Shown in pieces: positions 19,830 through 31,926 of a DNA stretch of 64,000 nt; position 1 is the stretch's first letter, and every line of letters begins with the position of its first letter. The notes beneath the pieces were generated by a model. That model did no database searches. It was not told where the DNA came from and saw nothing but the letters and a program-made list of their open reading frames with translations. This stretch comes from Tieghemiomyces parasiticus. Taxonomy: Eukaryota > Kickxellomycota > Dimargaritomycetes > Dimargaritales > Dimargaritaceae. Where the stretch lies: contig JANBPT010000149.1 in the NCBI GenBank assembly GCA_027575765.1, positions 1 through 64,000 on the forward strand, given 5' to 3'. Made by a program: the position numbers and the translations under genes.

Positions 19830-22017
19830 GCTGAAGATGCGTTGAATAGACGAGAGCCCGTCCCTTCTGCATTAGCCAAGTCAATCTGATGCCCTTATAT
19901 CCATCCTTGCTAGTTATTTCCTTACAAATGCACTTAGCATGTCTCCACTTACATAGACGAAAGAGGGAGGCTAAGCGAAGATTCAAGGGCGTGTTAAAGT
20001 GCTTGCATAAGAACAATAAAAGAAGGAGTTGTAAAGGCATAGCTGGGGAGAGGAATATAAAACGAAAAATGAAGCAGGGCCAGATCCGCCAAATACCAGA
20101 AAACTGCTCGCTACCCCAGGCTTTCAAGCCCAGGCGGCAAAGTCGTAGATTGAGCAGATACTCATTTCGTTCAGCGGTTATGAAGAATTACCAGGAAGGC
20201 ATCGCGTACAACTCACAATGGGGTATGGTACTTTGCAGCAGGCCAGTTCCAAGAATGTAATCACACTCATATTCGTTGTATTGGCCTCAATCGGCTTAGA
20301 AACGATTGGCAATCTGTCAATGGAATGGGTTGTGCTGCGACTTCAACGATACGTGTCGTACATTGCGATGATTTTAAGGAGAACGATATTAAGGAATATG
20401 CCGCCCAAGGGAAGAGTTAGAGGGAATAAGGGACAGGCAATCAGCCGAGTGGGGTTGTGAGGGAATGGGCCGTAATGGGATAATATATTTATTGTGCACA
20501 TAAAGACTAAAGGATTAGGTAGGCCCCACAGCTTTTTAAAAAACCATACTTCTCGGCGCCAAGAGGCCAATTAGTATAGTGGAGGGGGGGGGGAAGGGCT
20601 TGACCTCAACTCCTTCAGGTGATTAATTGTAAACCTGACGGGCTAGGCGCAGGTCTGCTAGCTGTGTGTGCATCTTCGGGACTCTGGCATTGGACCTCTT
20701 CCCAGGCTTGTTGTTGGCCTCTTGACCACATGGGGGGGGGGAGGTCTCTAGTGTTTTCGTTTTCCCCCGGTCGCTTTCTTTGCCTTATTGTAACAGCCGG
20801 TCCGCCCCCCCCCCCGCCCCAGCAATGTTTAATTGGCATGGCAACTGAGGGCCCTGACTTGATGGTGCGGGTTTAACTTTCTCATTACTGATGATAGCCT
20901 TCGTTGGTTTCGGACCAAAAATACAGGCGAATCCCTACAACCAGAATTCTCGGACTCTTCATCTTAGATTTCACCAAGGTACCGCTTCTTTGTCCCCGCA
21001 CCCTAGGGCGAGAATAGTAGCTGCGGAAATATGCATCGCGAGATCAACACAAGGGTGCCATATTGTAACGGGGTGTGTAGCCCGAGGGGAGGAGCACCTA
21101 GTAGAGACCGAGGGAGGGTCGCAAGGCGAGTAGGCCAAGTTTGAATAAAGACAAGTATTTATTACACAATCAGCGGATCTACAATTATGAGTGATTCGCC
21201 ATTTATAAATGAGTCCGTTGGAAGATGAAGCAAAACCGCTTGGTTTAAATTTAGACGCTCGGTTCCGGTCCTTCTCCATGAAGAGGAGGATTCGAAATCG
21301 GGTTGAGTTTGTCACCTCCGATTGAAGGTCGCCACCTTCTTATTTTGCAAAGGGTGTGGACAATCCGTTGATGGAAGTTTGACGTTTCCATCGGGAAGAC
21401 AGATCCTGAAGGGAGCTGGCGTCCTTGGAATCGGAGGTGTCCCAATGGGCGCCTTGGTTACAATATTAGTAGAATGGCTGGCGATGACCCTAGAGTACCA
21501 ATTGAATCGAATTCCATGCTGAAGCTAGTTAGACGCGGCCGCCATCCAGTGTTAGTCTATTAGGGTTTCCCACAGTAGGGAAGTCGATGGGGGGGGGGAA
21601 CGCTGCAACATCTGATCCCTGTCAAAAACTTGCAAAATGACAGCCTTACACTGCCCATAAAGGTGAGGTGTTGGGCCTGGCATGCATACGTATGTTGACT
21701 TCAGGCAGTTTCTCTTCTGGTGGCGGACGCTATTCATAGCGGTGATGGGTGGCGCTATCGGAAGGAAGTGCCCCAACTGGACCTGCGACCCCGACCGAGA
21801 AGACTTGGAAGAGGGTCTCGGCTCGCCGTTCTCCCCTTACACCCCTTTGCTGCGGATATTCACGCCGGTTACCTATATAACGACTCGGGCGACCTTGTGG
21901 GCTGTTCCAGGGTCAGTTCCACCAATCACGCTTACTCACCTCACTCTTCGTCTACGGATACTCTATTAACTAGTATATTATCTACTCCAGCTTGTCCACG
22001 CCACCCTGTCACTGATC
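19830..22017. other. 2.2-kb spacer, HisRS 3' region and ABC-transporter promoter
   Basis: The first 300 bp are AT-richer and probably contain the HisRS 3' UTR (AATAAA near 20015). A G-run (20583-20593) and a C-run (20804-20814) stand out. The last 200 bp contain a TATA box and moderately pyrimidine-rich DNA. No gene is recognisable on either strand. Confidence 0.5.
21874..21880 (+). promoter_or_regulatory. Candidate TATA box of the ABC transporter gene
   Basis: TATATAA lies about 138 bp upstream of the ATG at 22018. The spacing is like that of the TATA box at 14846 relative to its gene. It is a consensus match only. Confidence 0.4.
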
Positions 22018-24825
22018 ATGTTGGCCGTGGAGTACGGTCTTCTTACGTTCGCCCTGTCTCTGCTACCCATGATCGGGACAGCCTACGTACTGTACCGCTT
22101 CAGCCGATATCATGTCGCATCGGCTTATCAGGACGTTGAAGAGACACCCAAGGAGTTCAGTACCGTCCTGGGGCCCGTGGCCTACTCCGGGTACCGTCGC
22201 ACTGCCGCCAACACTCAAATTGGCATCGTTCACCTTGCCGCCAGCGGCCTGGCTACAGGGGTACATATGCTGTTGATCATCGGACACGTGGCCCTGGGCA
22301 TGCACCTTGGCGCCGGGTCGGAAATTTCTCGCCTGAAGACCGCGCCGGTTTTGGCGGAGTTGGCTCGCGTCGGTGTAGGGTTCGTCATGTGGGCGATGTA
22401 CCTGATGACCCTACCACACAATCCGGTGGTCCCCCTCCAGACCAACGACTTTGTCTTATGGATGTACAATTTTGGTTGGAAGGTGCAGTACCTGCTAACC
22501 CTGTGGGGGACCCTAACCGTCGCTGCGTTGTTGGACTTGGCCGTATCTGCTAGTCTGGCCTCTCGTGTGGTCGTCGGATACCCCACTGCCGGTTTAGATT
22601 GGGCAGCCCTCCTATTCCGCCCCATCCTCAACCTTATCCTTGTCGCCACCACGATCCTCTGGCTACTGACCTATGCTCATCGCTACAGGATCCCGCTTAT
22701 CAGCAAAGGCGTCGGCACGGTTTGGCTTTGTCTACCCCTGCTCGTGCGCAATCGTCTCGCTTCGTGGTGCGGCGTCCAGTGGTTAACGACGGATCTATTA
22801 CCTCTGTCACTCGATGATCCGCTATGGCCGATCCCTGGCGGTTTGACCTGGCGGCCCAGTGCATGGTGCCATGAGGTGGCCAAAGAAGTCCGGCGCATCG
22901 AGTACTTGAAGGGGGTGAGCCTAACCGCCTTCGAATATCGTCCACGGTGGGCCCGTGAGGATGACGTGGCGGCAGAACAGGCGGCGCGCGCGACCGGTGT
23001 ATTTCGCCAGCGGTACCTCATCTACCAACGCCTATTTAACCTGTTCTATCGTAACCGTGGGGTGGCCCTCGCCATGCTTGTGTCAACCGGGCTGACAATC
23101 GTAGAGGATTGGGCCAAGTCGTACCTGAATTATCTAGAGCGGTCCTTCTCTCTCCGCTACGGCGAGAGCATTCCCACTGTCGGTGAGGTATTCTTTTTCC
23201 TCTGGTGCATCCGACAAATCACTACGTATGTTGTGCCGTATGTCATCCGCTGGCTGCAATTTCGTATTGATGCCAAGGGATTCAACCAATTCAAGACGGA
23301 ACTCCATGCCCGTATCTTATACTGGAATTCTCATACGCGTGAGGGTCGCTGCTTTACTTACAGAGATCTGGCTACCATGTATAATACGGTGTCCAGCTTC
23401 CAGAGAGAACTACAGAGCCTAGTATCCGAGACCATTTCCCTGGCTATGAACGTCTATCTGGCCGTCACGCTCCTTGGTGGATACCGTGTTCTACCCATCA
23501 TGGCCGCCCTCACCGTCATCAAGCTGCTGCTGCAGTACCACCTGTCGGCTGTTGTTAACCTCCCCAAGGACTTTAACGAGCCCTCCTCTAATCACCGGAT
23601 TGGGCTTAATGACATTGTCAACCAGCGTATTCGGTACATCTGTACGCTCCGCTTCCTCCACAGCTCGGAGTTCGAACGGGATCGGGTTCACCGGTCCGCC
23701 AACGACCTGCGTGAATTCCAACGCGACTGGGAGGTCAATTGGGATTGGTTATGGAACCAACTCCTCGTCGAGCTCCCCTACTATCTGTGGGCCTGGCTCT
23801 GTCTCCACCGTCTACAGACCGGCCAGCTCACGCGGTCCGAGTGTCTAGTCGCCATGGCCGAGTTTACCCAACTACGGTTCAGTCTGTACAAACTACTTGG
23901 CAACGTCATGGGTGGCAATGAGCGCCAGAGGTTCCGCGAGACGGGTCAGTGGTTAGATCTGATCGCGGGCAAGCCTGACCTCTGCGACCCCGACCAGCCC
24001 CTGGAGATTGACTGGGCGGTGGCCAAGTCGGATGGGGTAGCTATTGAGCTCGACGGCGTCAGTTTTGGGTACAAAAATGGGCCGCTAGTCCTTCGAGACG
24101 TCTCGGTACGCATCCCAGCCCACCAAGTCACCGCCATCGTAGGCCGTAGCGGTTGCGGCAAGACCACCCTATTTCACCTGCTCACCCGTGGTGCCGACGT
24201 GACCGAGGGCCGTATCCTGTTTAATGGCAACGATATCCGCCAGCTCCGCCTCCGCGACCTCCGTCGCCATATGGCCCGGGTCGACCAGTACCCGCAGACA
24301 TTCCAAGAATCCGTGTACTACAATGTGGCCTACGGACGGACTGGTGAGGGTCATCTGGCGAGCGCTGAAGAGGTCGTCGCTGCCCTGAAAGCCGTGGACC
24401 TGTACGATCGAGTCTCTTCTCAATGTCTTGGTATCCACGGCTGGGACGGCAAATTCAGCGGTGGCGAGTTACAGAAACTGGCCCTGGCGCAGTGCTTGAT
24501 CAAGGATGCCCCTGTGCTCCTGCTTGATGAGTGCACTGCCGCTCTCGATCCCCTGTCTGAAGTCGCCATCATGAACCGCATCATTGGTCGCAGCGGCGAC
24601 TACCGTCGACGTACCGTCGTTATGATCGCCCACCGGCTGTCCACCGTCGTTGACGCCGACCAAATCATCGTCATGGACGCCGGCCGCATCGTCGAGGTTG
24701 GATCCCACCCCGAGTTGCTCGCTAAGGAGGGCCTGTACTGCCGTATGTGGACCATGTACACCTCACCCGAGCGCTCCCAGCTCAACATTGATAGCCTCAT
24801 CGACCAACTTCAGGGGGAATCCTGA
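22018..24825 (+). CDS. ABC half-transporter with extended N-terminal membrane domain
   Basis: A single exon of 935 residues. Residues 1-270 contain about five hydrophobic helices (for example LTFALSLLPMIGTAYVLY and PILNLILVATTILWLL), an extra membrane domain ahead of the core, as in TMD0-bearing ABCB/ABCC-type and HMT1/ABCB6-type half transporters. Residues about 325-625 are a six-helix-like exporter domain with many aromatic residues. The nucleotide-binding domain spans about 675-915: Walker A GRSGCGKTT near 709, Q-loop VDQYPQTF near 754, signature FSGGE near 813, Walker B VLLLDECTAALD near 830 and H-loop MIAHRLSTV near 871. The signature has E in place of the usual Q, and Walker B is followed by ECT rather than EAT, both unusual but compatible with function. 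The TM region is divergent enough that the substrate cannot be guessed. Its membrane (vacuolar, mitochondrial or plasma) is not indicated. Confidence 0.88.
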   Translation: MLAVEYGLLTFALSLLPMIGTAYVLYRFSRYHVASAYQDVEETPKEFSTVLGPVAYSGYRRTAANTQIGIVHLAASGLATGVHMLLIIGHVALGMHLGAGSEISRLKTAPVLAELARVGVGFVMWAMYLMTLPHNPVVPLQTNDFVLWMYNFGWKVQYLLTLWGTLTVAALLDLAVSASLASRVVVGYPTAGLDWAALLFRPILNLILVATTILWLLTYAHRYRIPLISKGVGTVWLCLPLLVRNRLASWCGVQWLTTDLLPLSLDDPLWPIPGGLTWRPSAWCHEVAKEVRRIEYLKGVSLTAFEYRPRWAREDDVAAEQAARATGVFRQRYLIYQRLFNLFYRNRGVALAMLVSTGLTIVEDWAKSYLNYLERSFSLRYGESIPTVGEVFFFLWCIRQITTYVVPYVIRWLQFRIDAKGFNQFKTELHARILYWNSHTREGRCFTYRDLATMYNTVSSFQRELQSLVSETISLAMNVYLAVTLLGGYRVLPIMAALTVIKLLLQYHLSAVVNLPKDFNEPSSNHRIGLNDIVNQRIRYICTLRFLHSSEFERDRVHRSANDLREFQRDWEVNWDWLWNQLLVELPYYLWAWLCLHRLQTGQLTRSECLVAMAEFTQLRFSLYKLLGNVMGGNERQRFRETGQWLDLIAGKPDLCDPDQPLEIDWAVAKSDGVAIELDGVSFGYKNGPLVLRDVSVRIPAHQVTAIVGRSGCGKTTLFHLLTRGADVTEGRILFNGNDIRQLRLRDLRRHMARVDQYPQTFQESVYYNVAYGRTGEGHLASAEEVVAALKAVDLYDRVSSQCLGIHGWDGKFSGGELQKLALAQCLIKDAPVLLLDECTAALDPLSEVAIMNRIIGRSGDYRRRTVVMIAHRLSTVVDADQIIVMDAGRIVEVGSHPELLAKEGLYCRMWTMYTSPERSQLNIDSLIDQLQGES

Positions 24826-25121
24826 GGCCTGGCAGCTAAGGGAGTGGGTACCAATAGCCTTCTTGACCTACCATCCTTACTTTATAATTTGATCACCGGT
24901 GAATACAAGAATAAATTACCCCGTAAGGTATGAGCCCCAAAGACGAGGATAGACACTTGCCCACGGAGTGTTGATGTGACTAATTTTTGAAGCCCGCACG
25001 AAACGCTACATGGCCTGTCAACCAATCCGACTCTCTTGCACATGTAACGGTTCGGCATTTATGGTCACCTATCCCCGCCTTGCCGGCTTCTGTTCGCTTT
25101 CTCCACCACTGCCTATTCAGC

Positions 25122-26846
25122 ATGCACGAAATTATCACCTTGCAATTCGGCGAACTTGCCAACTACGTCGGATCGCACTTCTGGAATATCCAGCAGGCCT
25201 ACCCGGCTGACGATGCCTCCCAGATTCCTTCCCAACCGGTCGACCACGGCGTACTATTCCGGTCTAACGGCGGCGGTCCCGGTGGCCAGAGCTGGACCCC
25301 ACGGGTGCTCATTTACGACCTCAAACCCAACTTTGGGTCGCTGTGCCAGTATACCGGGGCGGCGACAACGGCGGCCAAGCCTGAGCTCACACCGACAGGC
25401 GGCCAACAACATGTGCTCCAGGGTCTGGCCCGGAGTTATGATGCCGGGGGTCAGCGGGTGGCCGTACATACCCAGGACCCGGTAACGCCTTCAGACTACC
25501 TCCGCACTTTGGATAGCCCCTTGCCTGCCCCTACAACCACCCCACAACCCTCCACCTCGACGGCCCATGGCGACCTGGCCAACGACGTTCGGTACTGGTC
25601 TGACTACGGCGAGTCTTACTACCACCCTGGCGCGTTCTACCCGGACTTCTCCACCCTCTCGGTCAACGGCGCCCTCAACGACTTCGCCGATTACCAGCAG
25701 GGCCAGGAGCTGTTTCGGACCCAGTGGAAGCAAGGGGAGTTAAACGAAGACGCCCTTCGCCGGTGCGTCGAGGAGGCGGACACCCTTCAGGGGTTCCAGA
25801 TCCTGGCGAACACCCTGGACGGGTTCGGTGGATACGCCAGCGCCTATTTAGAATACCTCCAAGATGAGTACGCCAAGGAGCCAATCCTCACGTTCGGTAT
25901 CGCCGAAGGGACGGGTCAGGTAAGTTAGCGAATCTGGCGCGTAAGGCCTACCCACGAAGGCAAAACTGTTCACCTTCCTGTTGCTCATGTATATTATGTT
26001 TTTGTACTCTCGGATCACATTTTTTCAATTCTCAATCTCATGCTACATACACAGTCCTACTCGGACCGACAGCGGCTCAACCAGCTCTTGGCCCTCAGAG
26101 GCTTAGCCGGTGACAGCGACCACGGTGTGCACCTGCCATTGCAAATGCCCGACCTGGCCTCGCTGCGGGCGTTTGGCTGGACAGCGGAACCTACCCGCCA
26201 CTCTAATTTCAAATACCTTGGCGGAGCAGTCCTGGCGGCCTTTGTGGACACCCTGACCCTCCCCTGCCGTACAGGACAGACTGCCCTCCATAGCCTTGTA
26301 CGTCATCTCGAGGGATCCCAGCGGTGCGGGATCCTTGCCGGACTCCAATCCTTTCCCAGTCCCGTGGTTGAGTGGCCTGGCGCTGATCAGTCCATCCGGG
26401 ACGTGGTGGAGCGTGGCACCTTGCAGGACGTATCGGTGTTCCAGGGCCCACTGTCGAGGACTTCGGCTACAAGCCAAGAAATACTACTCTCCGCCGTACA
26501 GATCAACCGCCGGGCGGCGGTGCATGGCACAGCCGGTACGTCCGATACCGCACGGTTTGACCTACCTGTGCCGCTCCCGCTCCCGGGTTCCTTTCCTGCC
26601 ATGTTTCGGGCAGCTTCCTCGGTGAATTCCAAAGCAACGGCGACCGACGAGCTGCCGACGCTGGACGGCCTGGCGGTGGCAACTGCCCGCACTTCCCAGG
26701 CCCAGTGGTTCGGCGATTCTGCCCACTGGCTACGGCAGCAAACCAACACGGGTGCAACCCACCATCAGGATCGAGACGAGCTCCTCGAGCTGCGCGAGTT
26801 TTTGGAGGACCTGGACCAACGGTACACCGTCTACGACAATATGTAG
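25122..26846 (+). CDS. DML1: Misato/Dml1, tubulin-related mitochondrial inheritance protein
   Basis: Dml1/Misato proteins act in mitochondrial distribution and morphology and carry a tubulin/FtsZ-like fold. Two exons: 25122-25919 (266 codons, donor GTAAGT) and 26055-26846 (after ACACAG), phase 0, intron 135 nt, giving 529 residues (yeast about 475, human about 570). The N-terminus MHEIITLQFGELANYVGSHF is the diagnostic Misato segment, a tubulin-like first strand and loop, and fixes the start; the frame is open upstream but that part is not conserved. Other family-typical stretches are the VLFRSNG / TPRVLIYDLKPNFGSL region (about 45-75) and SDYGESYYHPGAFY (about 165). ADTLQGFQILANTLDGFGGY, near the end of exon 1, corresponds to the tubulin-like glycine-rich loop. 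It is the first of two tandem plus-strand genes before SEC62. Confidence 0.93.
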
Positions 26847-27665
26847 CGCTGTTCATGTTGGTGATACTTCGATAAATTGTTTCAGCAGAGCCCGTTCGCC
26901 ACAAATTAGTCGTATTGGCTCACAAGTAGGGAAGTCGGAGCAGGTATAGCCCAGGTCTTTAGTGGTTGAAATTTTGCGCTGTCAGCCAGCTTTTTCCCCG
27001 GCCCCGCAATGATGGTTAGTGCGAAGCGACGGATCCCTTCGCTATCTACACGGCCAAGCCATCCCGAGCCCCGAGCCCAGCCCACATTCCACGGGCTAGC
27101 CCCTCGCTCCCACCCAATTCCAGGTCTCCCCGCCCCTGCTATTCAGACCAATGAGATGCATCCATGTCAATAGAGATCCTTCCCTCTCCAGTGCGACAGA
27201 TGGGCGAAGTGGGTTCGAGGTGCAGGGCGGATTGGCCTCTAAATTCATTCGCCGCTCGACGAACCAAGCCTGATGGTGTTCCCCCTTCTTCGCTGGTCTG
27301 CGGCAATGCTCCTTGGTGCTCCCCACCGTTTCCGCTGCGCTGCCGGCGTTCCCTCCCTGACCCCGGCCTGCCTTGCACTACAGTCCTAAACATCTCTCGC
27401 CTACCGACAGAGACCTTGAGAACTCAGCCCTTATTGCCCTGTGCTTTACCCGTCTAGCTTGGAGTTCTTTCAACCGTACCTACGCTCCCCCGTCCATTAC
27501 TCTTGCTACCCATCCTTTTTATCCTCACGCATCTGGTCCATCGCAACGGCCTGGCCTCTCCTGTCCACGCATCGCATCTACTTCGCCCAAGCTATTCCGA
27601 GTCCCCCCACTCGAGCCGCCTCTACAGCTTCCCCCCTTTAGCATACACATCCACAACTCGTCACC
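26847..27665. other. Spacer between DML1 and SEC62
   Basis: 820 bp. The last 350 bp before SEC62 are strongly pyrimidine-rich on the plus strand (C and T runs with few purines), interpreted as leader and core promoter. No other feature is recognised. Confidence 0.5.
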
Positions 27666-28373
27666 ATGAATGAGGCCCCAAAGGAGCTGCTTAATGTGGC
27701 CAAGTATCTCCGTGACCCTGCGCAGTCCGGCTTGCGCCTACGGGAGGGCGTCGTCAACGGCCGGCGTGTCGAGTACTTCAAAGGCAAGAGCGCTGTCAAC
27801 GCCATCTTAAAGGATTCCTTCGCTCACAAGTCTCGCCCCTCGGCTTCGGACCGCGAGGAAGCCTCCGAAATCCTCGCCGACCTGGTGCGCTACCAGTTTG
27901 TGGTCCGTTGTGACCGTAGCAGCGAGTCCGATACGCGCATGCTGCGCCTGAACCCCCAGCAGACGTTCAACGAAGACAGTTACTACGCCTGGTTATACGA
28001 AGGGTCGCAGTGGATCGTGGTGCTGGGTGGCATCGGGCTGGTGGCCGTCGTGCTGGCCGGCGTCATGTTCCCGCTCTGGCCCCCGATCCTCCGTGACGGC
28101 GCTTGGTACCTGTCGGTGGCTGGCCTGGGCTTCCTCGGCTTCCTGTTCGTACTGTCCATCGTGCGGCTCATCCTCTATGTCATCACCGTCGTGGTGGCCT
28201 CGCCTGGCCTGTGGCTATTCCCCAACCTGTTTGAGGACGTGGGTTTCTTTGAGTCATTCGTACCGCTCTACGCCTGGGATACCCCCAAGAAACCTGCCGC
28301 CGTCGCTGGCAAACAGGCCCAGTCCGCCGTGGCCGAGGGCGAGACTGGCGAGGAAACCAAGAAGGAGGCTTAA
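27666..28373 (+). CDS. SEC62: Sec62, ER post-translational translocon subunit
   Basis: Sec62 joins Sec63 and the Sec61 channel for post-translational import of secretory proteins into the ER. An intronless frame of 235 residues, somewhat shorter than yeast Sec62 (about 280). Residues 1-110 are the cytosolic basic domain with the conserved RVEYFKGKSAVNAIL and LVRYQFVVRCDR segments. Two membrane helices follow at about 115-137 (WIVVLGGIGLVAVVLAGVMF) and 146-177. After them comes the family-typical GLWLFPNLFEDVGFFESFVP, then a short charged C-terminal tail. The ATG context (CACCATGA) is good and follows the pyrimidine-rich leader. It is convergent with COG2, with 340 bp between stop codons. Confidence 0.95.
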   Translation: MNEAPKELLNVAKYLRDPAQSGLRLREGVVNGRRVEYFKGKSAVNAILKDSFAHKSRPSASDREEASEILADLVRYQFVVRCDRSSESDTRMLRLNPQQTFNEDSYYAWLYEGSQWIVVLGGIGLVAVVLAGVMFPLWPPILRDGAWYLSVAGLGFLGFLFVLSIVRLILYVITVVVASPGLWLFPNLFEDVGFFESFVPLYAWDTPKKPAAVAGKQAQSAVAEGETGEETKKEA

Positions 28374-28713
28374 CCGCCCTGGCATACGCTGCTTCCTTCG
28401 ACACGGGTGTGGGTAGGATATCTCACTGTGGTGCCGGTAGCCCATGTTCTACACTTGTACTTTTTTTCCCCTCTGTGCGCGTCTGAGTTTTCGGCTTCGG
28501 ATGTCTCTTCGAAACGCTCACTTTTCTCCTACATCCGCCTCGTTTTCTCCCCTCTCAAACGCGACCAGCCCCATAACACCTCTAGGCTTCCTCAATAGAC
28601 TCTTCGGAATATGCAAAATTGACGTATAGGACACTGTTAAATGATGTTTTTTTAAGAAATATTTTCAATGACTTGGTGGTTGGCCGGGGTTAGTCAATAC
28701 GTGAAACCCTAGC
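28374..28713. other. Convergent 3' intergenic region, SEC62/COG2
   Basis: 340 bp between two stop codons. The middle is T/C-rich, and about 28640-28670 is AT-rich, where polyadenylation of either gene may occur. No further element is seen. Confidence 0.4.
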
Positions 28714-31700
28714 TCATGATTCACTGCCTCTCATCCCATACGAATCCGGGCCGACTTGCCGTGCCAGGGCTTGGTAGGAATCCGTCACTCTACTAGATAG
28801 CCCATCCTGGAAGCGATCGAGCTGCTGGCCGTATGCCTGAATGTCCAGTGCAATTTGGCAACGAATCTTGGCTTCGTCTGACAGATGACCGTCAGGTCCA
28901 GCGGCTGGGTTTGTTGGTTGATGCGGCGCCGGTAGGTGCGAGCTTGAGAATTTCTTGACCCGTTTGAGCTTCTGAAAACTCTCCTCGGTCTTGCGCAGGG
29001 TCTCCAGGAGTTCCATGACCACTTGGCCATACTGGATAGTCACTGCTTCGACCGTCCAGCTCGTAATGGCCTTACGGAGCGCATCTGGGAGAACAGCGGA
29101 GGAGCTCGCCTCCAGGAAATCGTGCAAGGAGGCCAGGATACGCGAGACGTACCCGGAGGGCGCGTTGGGTGGCTGTGGTGATTGTCAAAGCCGGACGAGA
29201 AGGAGGAGGAGGAGGAGTAAAGGAGGCGCATCGATGAGTGAGGATGTTAGGGTGCGGTGCGAGTCCACATCTGGTAGTGGTAAAATTGGTATAAACGTCC
29301 GAGCCTCGCGGTAGAGTAGGACATGGCCAATCAAGAGCTGGAGCGGTGGCTAAAGCTCAAACGAGGGGTAACTTACCGGACGGGCCGTATGGCGGTACTG
29401 GCTTGTCACCTGGCGAACCTGGATGAGCACTTCAGAGGCGGCGGTAGCCAGATTAAGGGCCAAGGCCCGGGCAAAAAAAACCGCGGCGCGCCGTAGGTGT
29501 TGCAATTCACGCACCACCGGGGTTGTCCGGGTGGCGAGGGGCACGTCGGGAGAGTCCTGTGTGACGCGGGCGAGGCGTGCGGGTAGCACAGGCGAGGCGA
29601 TGGCCGCAGCTGTGAGGTGGGCCACATCGGCGATGAGGTATGCCAGGATATCCACAAGGCGGTGGCTCCGCAGGAGCGACGGCAAGGAAGTGGAGGTGAC
29701 CGAGAGCGCTGGGTGGGCAGCGACGAGTTCGGTATAGGCGGTCGTATCATCTGGGAACGTGTGATTGGTACTGGGATCCAAAGCATCCTCGGTCCGAGGA
29801 TCGTTAGGCGATGTCGCCACGGTAGAATCGAGTGGGGAGGCTTCGAGCGCCTCGCGGAAAGGCTCCGCCAGCTGTTCCAACCAGGCCCCATAGCGCTGGA
29901 GACATTGGACGTGCAGTCGCCAGAACTTGCCGGCCAAGGCGGGCAGGTATATGGTGTCGGCGCCACAGGCCAGCAGGGTTCGCCAAAAGGCCTGCGAGGT
30001 ATTCATGAGTAGAAGGTGCTCTACCGCGGATGGGTCATCTAGGGACGCGATGGTCGTGCCAGCTCCCGTCGGGCGCCATGCGGCCAGTGCAACGCTTAAA
30101 TCAGCCCGCCACAGACTATCGAGATCCTGGACCTGTGCGACCTCGGCGAGGGCGCCACCCAAGCCATCATCCAATAGCTCGGTGGCCCGGATGCTGAAAT
30201 AGGGCTGGACCTGCCACAATTTAAGAAACCGTCGATACACGGCCCCGGCCTGGAATTCGTGTTGACGGTCAGCATCCAAAAACAGGTTGGCTGTGGCGGT
30301 AACGAAGCCCGTGGTCAACGTGTAGGCCGCCTGGAACCGGTTGGGTAGGCCCGGGTTATTAAGACTTGGGAGCCACTGGGCCTCCAGGGCCGCGGCCAGA
30401 TCGGGCCAAAGTACCGCACTGAATAGGTCCAGATCGGTACCCGGGAGGGTCGCTGTCGCCGCCGCGGCGGTGCGGTGGATAGGGTAGAGGCGTTCGGTAA
30501 TCCATTGCAGCGTAGACTGCAGCGCGAATCGATAGTGCTTGGGCGCACCCTCTGCGACGTTGACGGTGGTGGTGCTTCCCGCTGCTGCCGTTGCCGCTAC
30601 TTCGGCGCGGGTCGATGAAGAGGTGCCCTGCGGGACCGAGAGAGATTCTTTGAGGAGCGGGCGCACCAGTTGGGCACTTACCGCCTGCCGAACTAAGGCC
30701 AGACCATCCAGGATCACGTAAATTCGTAGACACTGGGTTAGGAGTTCGGTGACATCGCCCGATAGATGCACGGTATCAGTGGGTGCCGCAAAGGGGGTAG
30801 TGCGCTTCGATGCTGGCAGTCCAGGGGTGTGCCCCGTAACGCTGAGTGGTCCAGCTGTCGTTTCCGGGCCGGATGGCCCGGCATGGTCAAGGTAGCGTGG
30901 TGTATCTGTACGGACACGAAACAGCACGTAATCCATACAGGCGGCGAGGTGCGTCTCGAGCTGATTCTGAATGGCCTGAATCCGGGGCAGCTGCTGGGCC
31001 ACGAAGGGCAAATCAGGCGATTTCTTACGGAGATACCGTAATTGGTTGTATTCGAGAGCGATCCGCTCCAGGTGTTTCATGCGCTGGATGTACCGATAGA
31101 CGGTGTGGTCGCCCCGGTGAATGGCGACGGCGGCCGCGGCGGTGGTCGTACCCGTGCCGGCGCCGGCGACGTTTAGCCGGGCTAATTGGTCACCCACCGT
31201 GGAACTCGTGGCCGCGGCGTGGCGTTGTGAGACAGCGTCTTCGGTACGTGAGCGGGCCATCGCCGGGAAAGCCAGCATGGACACGCGCGGGGCCCGTGTG
31301 GGGCTCAGTGGTGTCCGTTTTCCAGAGATTCCTTTCCCGGCGGCTACCGAGGCGCGGCGTCCGTTGTCCACGCCGCCACCAGACCCCGATTCAGCCCCAT
31401 CGTCATCCTCGGCCCCGTCGCCGTGCGACGACTCGGTCAGTTCGCTGAGCCAGGCCTCGGTGCGCTTGACTGACTGGGCAACGCTGAGCATGCGTTGGAG
31501 GGTCTGCTTGGAGCGGGTGAGCTCGGCCCGGTGCGCCATACGCTCCTCCACTTGCCCTAGGAGCTCCCGCATCTCGCCCGCCGTAGCGACCATTGACCCA
31601 CGGAGGTCTCGCCAGGGTGTGGCCAGCGGGTCCAAGAGCGTCCGGTCGACCTGGTCGAGCCCCGAAACGAGCTTGAGGATACTTGGGTACTCCTGGTTGA

Positions 31701-31926
31701 CCAGGGTGACGAGGCGGTCGCTGAGTCCGTGCTCGTAGGTGGTCAGTTCGGTGCGGAGTTGGTCGAGGGTGCCATGCGGTCGTGCGCGAAGGTAGGCAGC
31801 CAATGTGAATGGGTTGGGGATGGGCGGCTGTTCGTCATCACCGTGGTCGTAGTTGTCTGTGCTGGCTGCATGGCTGGGATATGAGGCCGGAGTTGGCGTT
31901 GGCGAGTTCCAACTTGTGGACTGCAT
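28714..31926 (-). CDS. COG2: Conserved oligomeric Golgi complex subunit 2
   Basis: A subunit of lobe A of the COG tether, which directs retrograde vesicles within the Golgi. Two exons: 31926-29377 (850 codons, donor GTAAGT) and 29172-28714 (after CCACAG), phase 0, intron 204 nt, giving 1002 residues, longer than human COG2 (about 740). The N-terminal COG2 domain is clear at about 35-150: LRTELTTYEHGLSDRLVTLV, then NQEYPSILKLVSGLDQVD and SKQTLQRMLSVAQSVKR. The join restores the typical C-terminal segment, with SGYVSRILASLHDFLEA directly after RHTARP. The extra length comes from low-complexity Ser/Ala/Thr/Gly insertions at about 165-270, 340-380 and 425-460. The two tracts look lineage-specific. 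It is divergent from RRP41 (about 495 bp between the ATGs). Confidence 0.92.
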
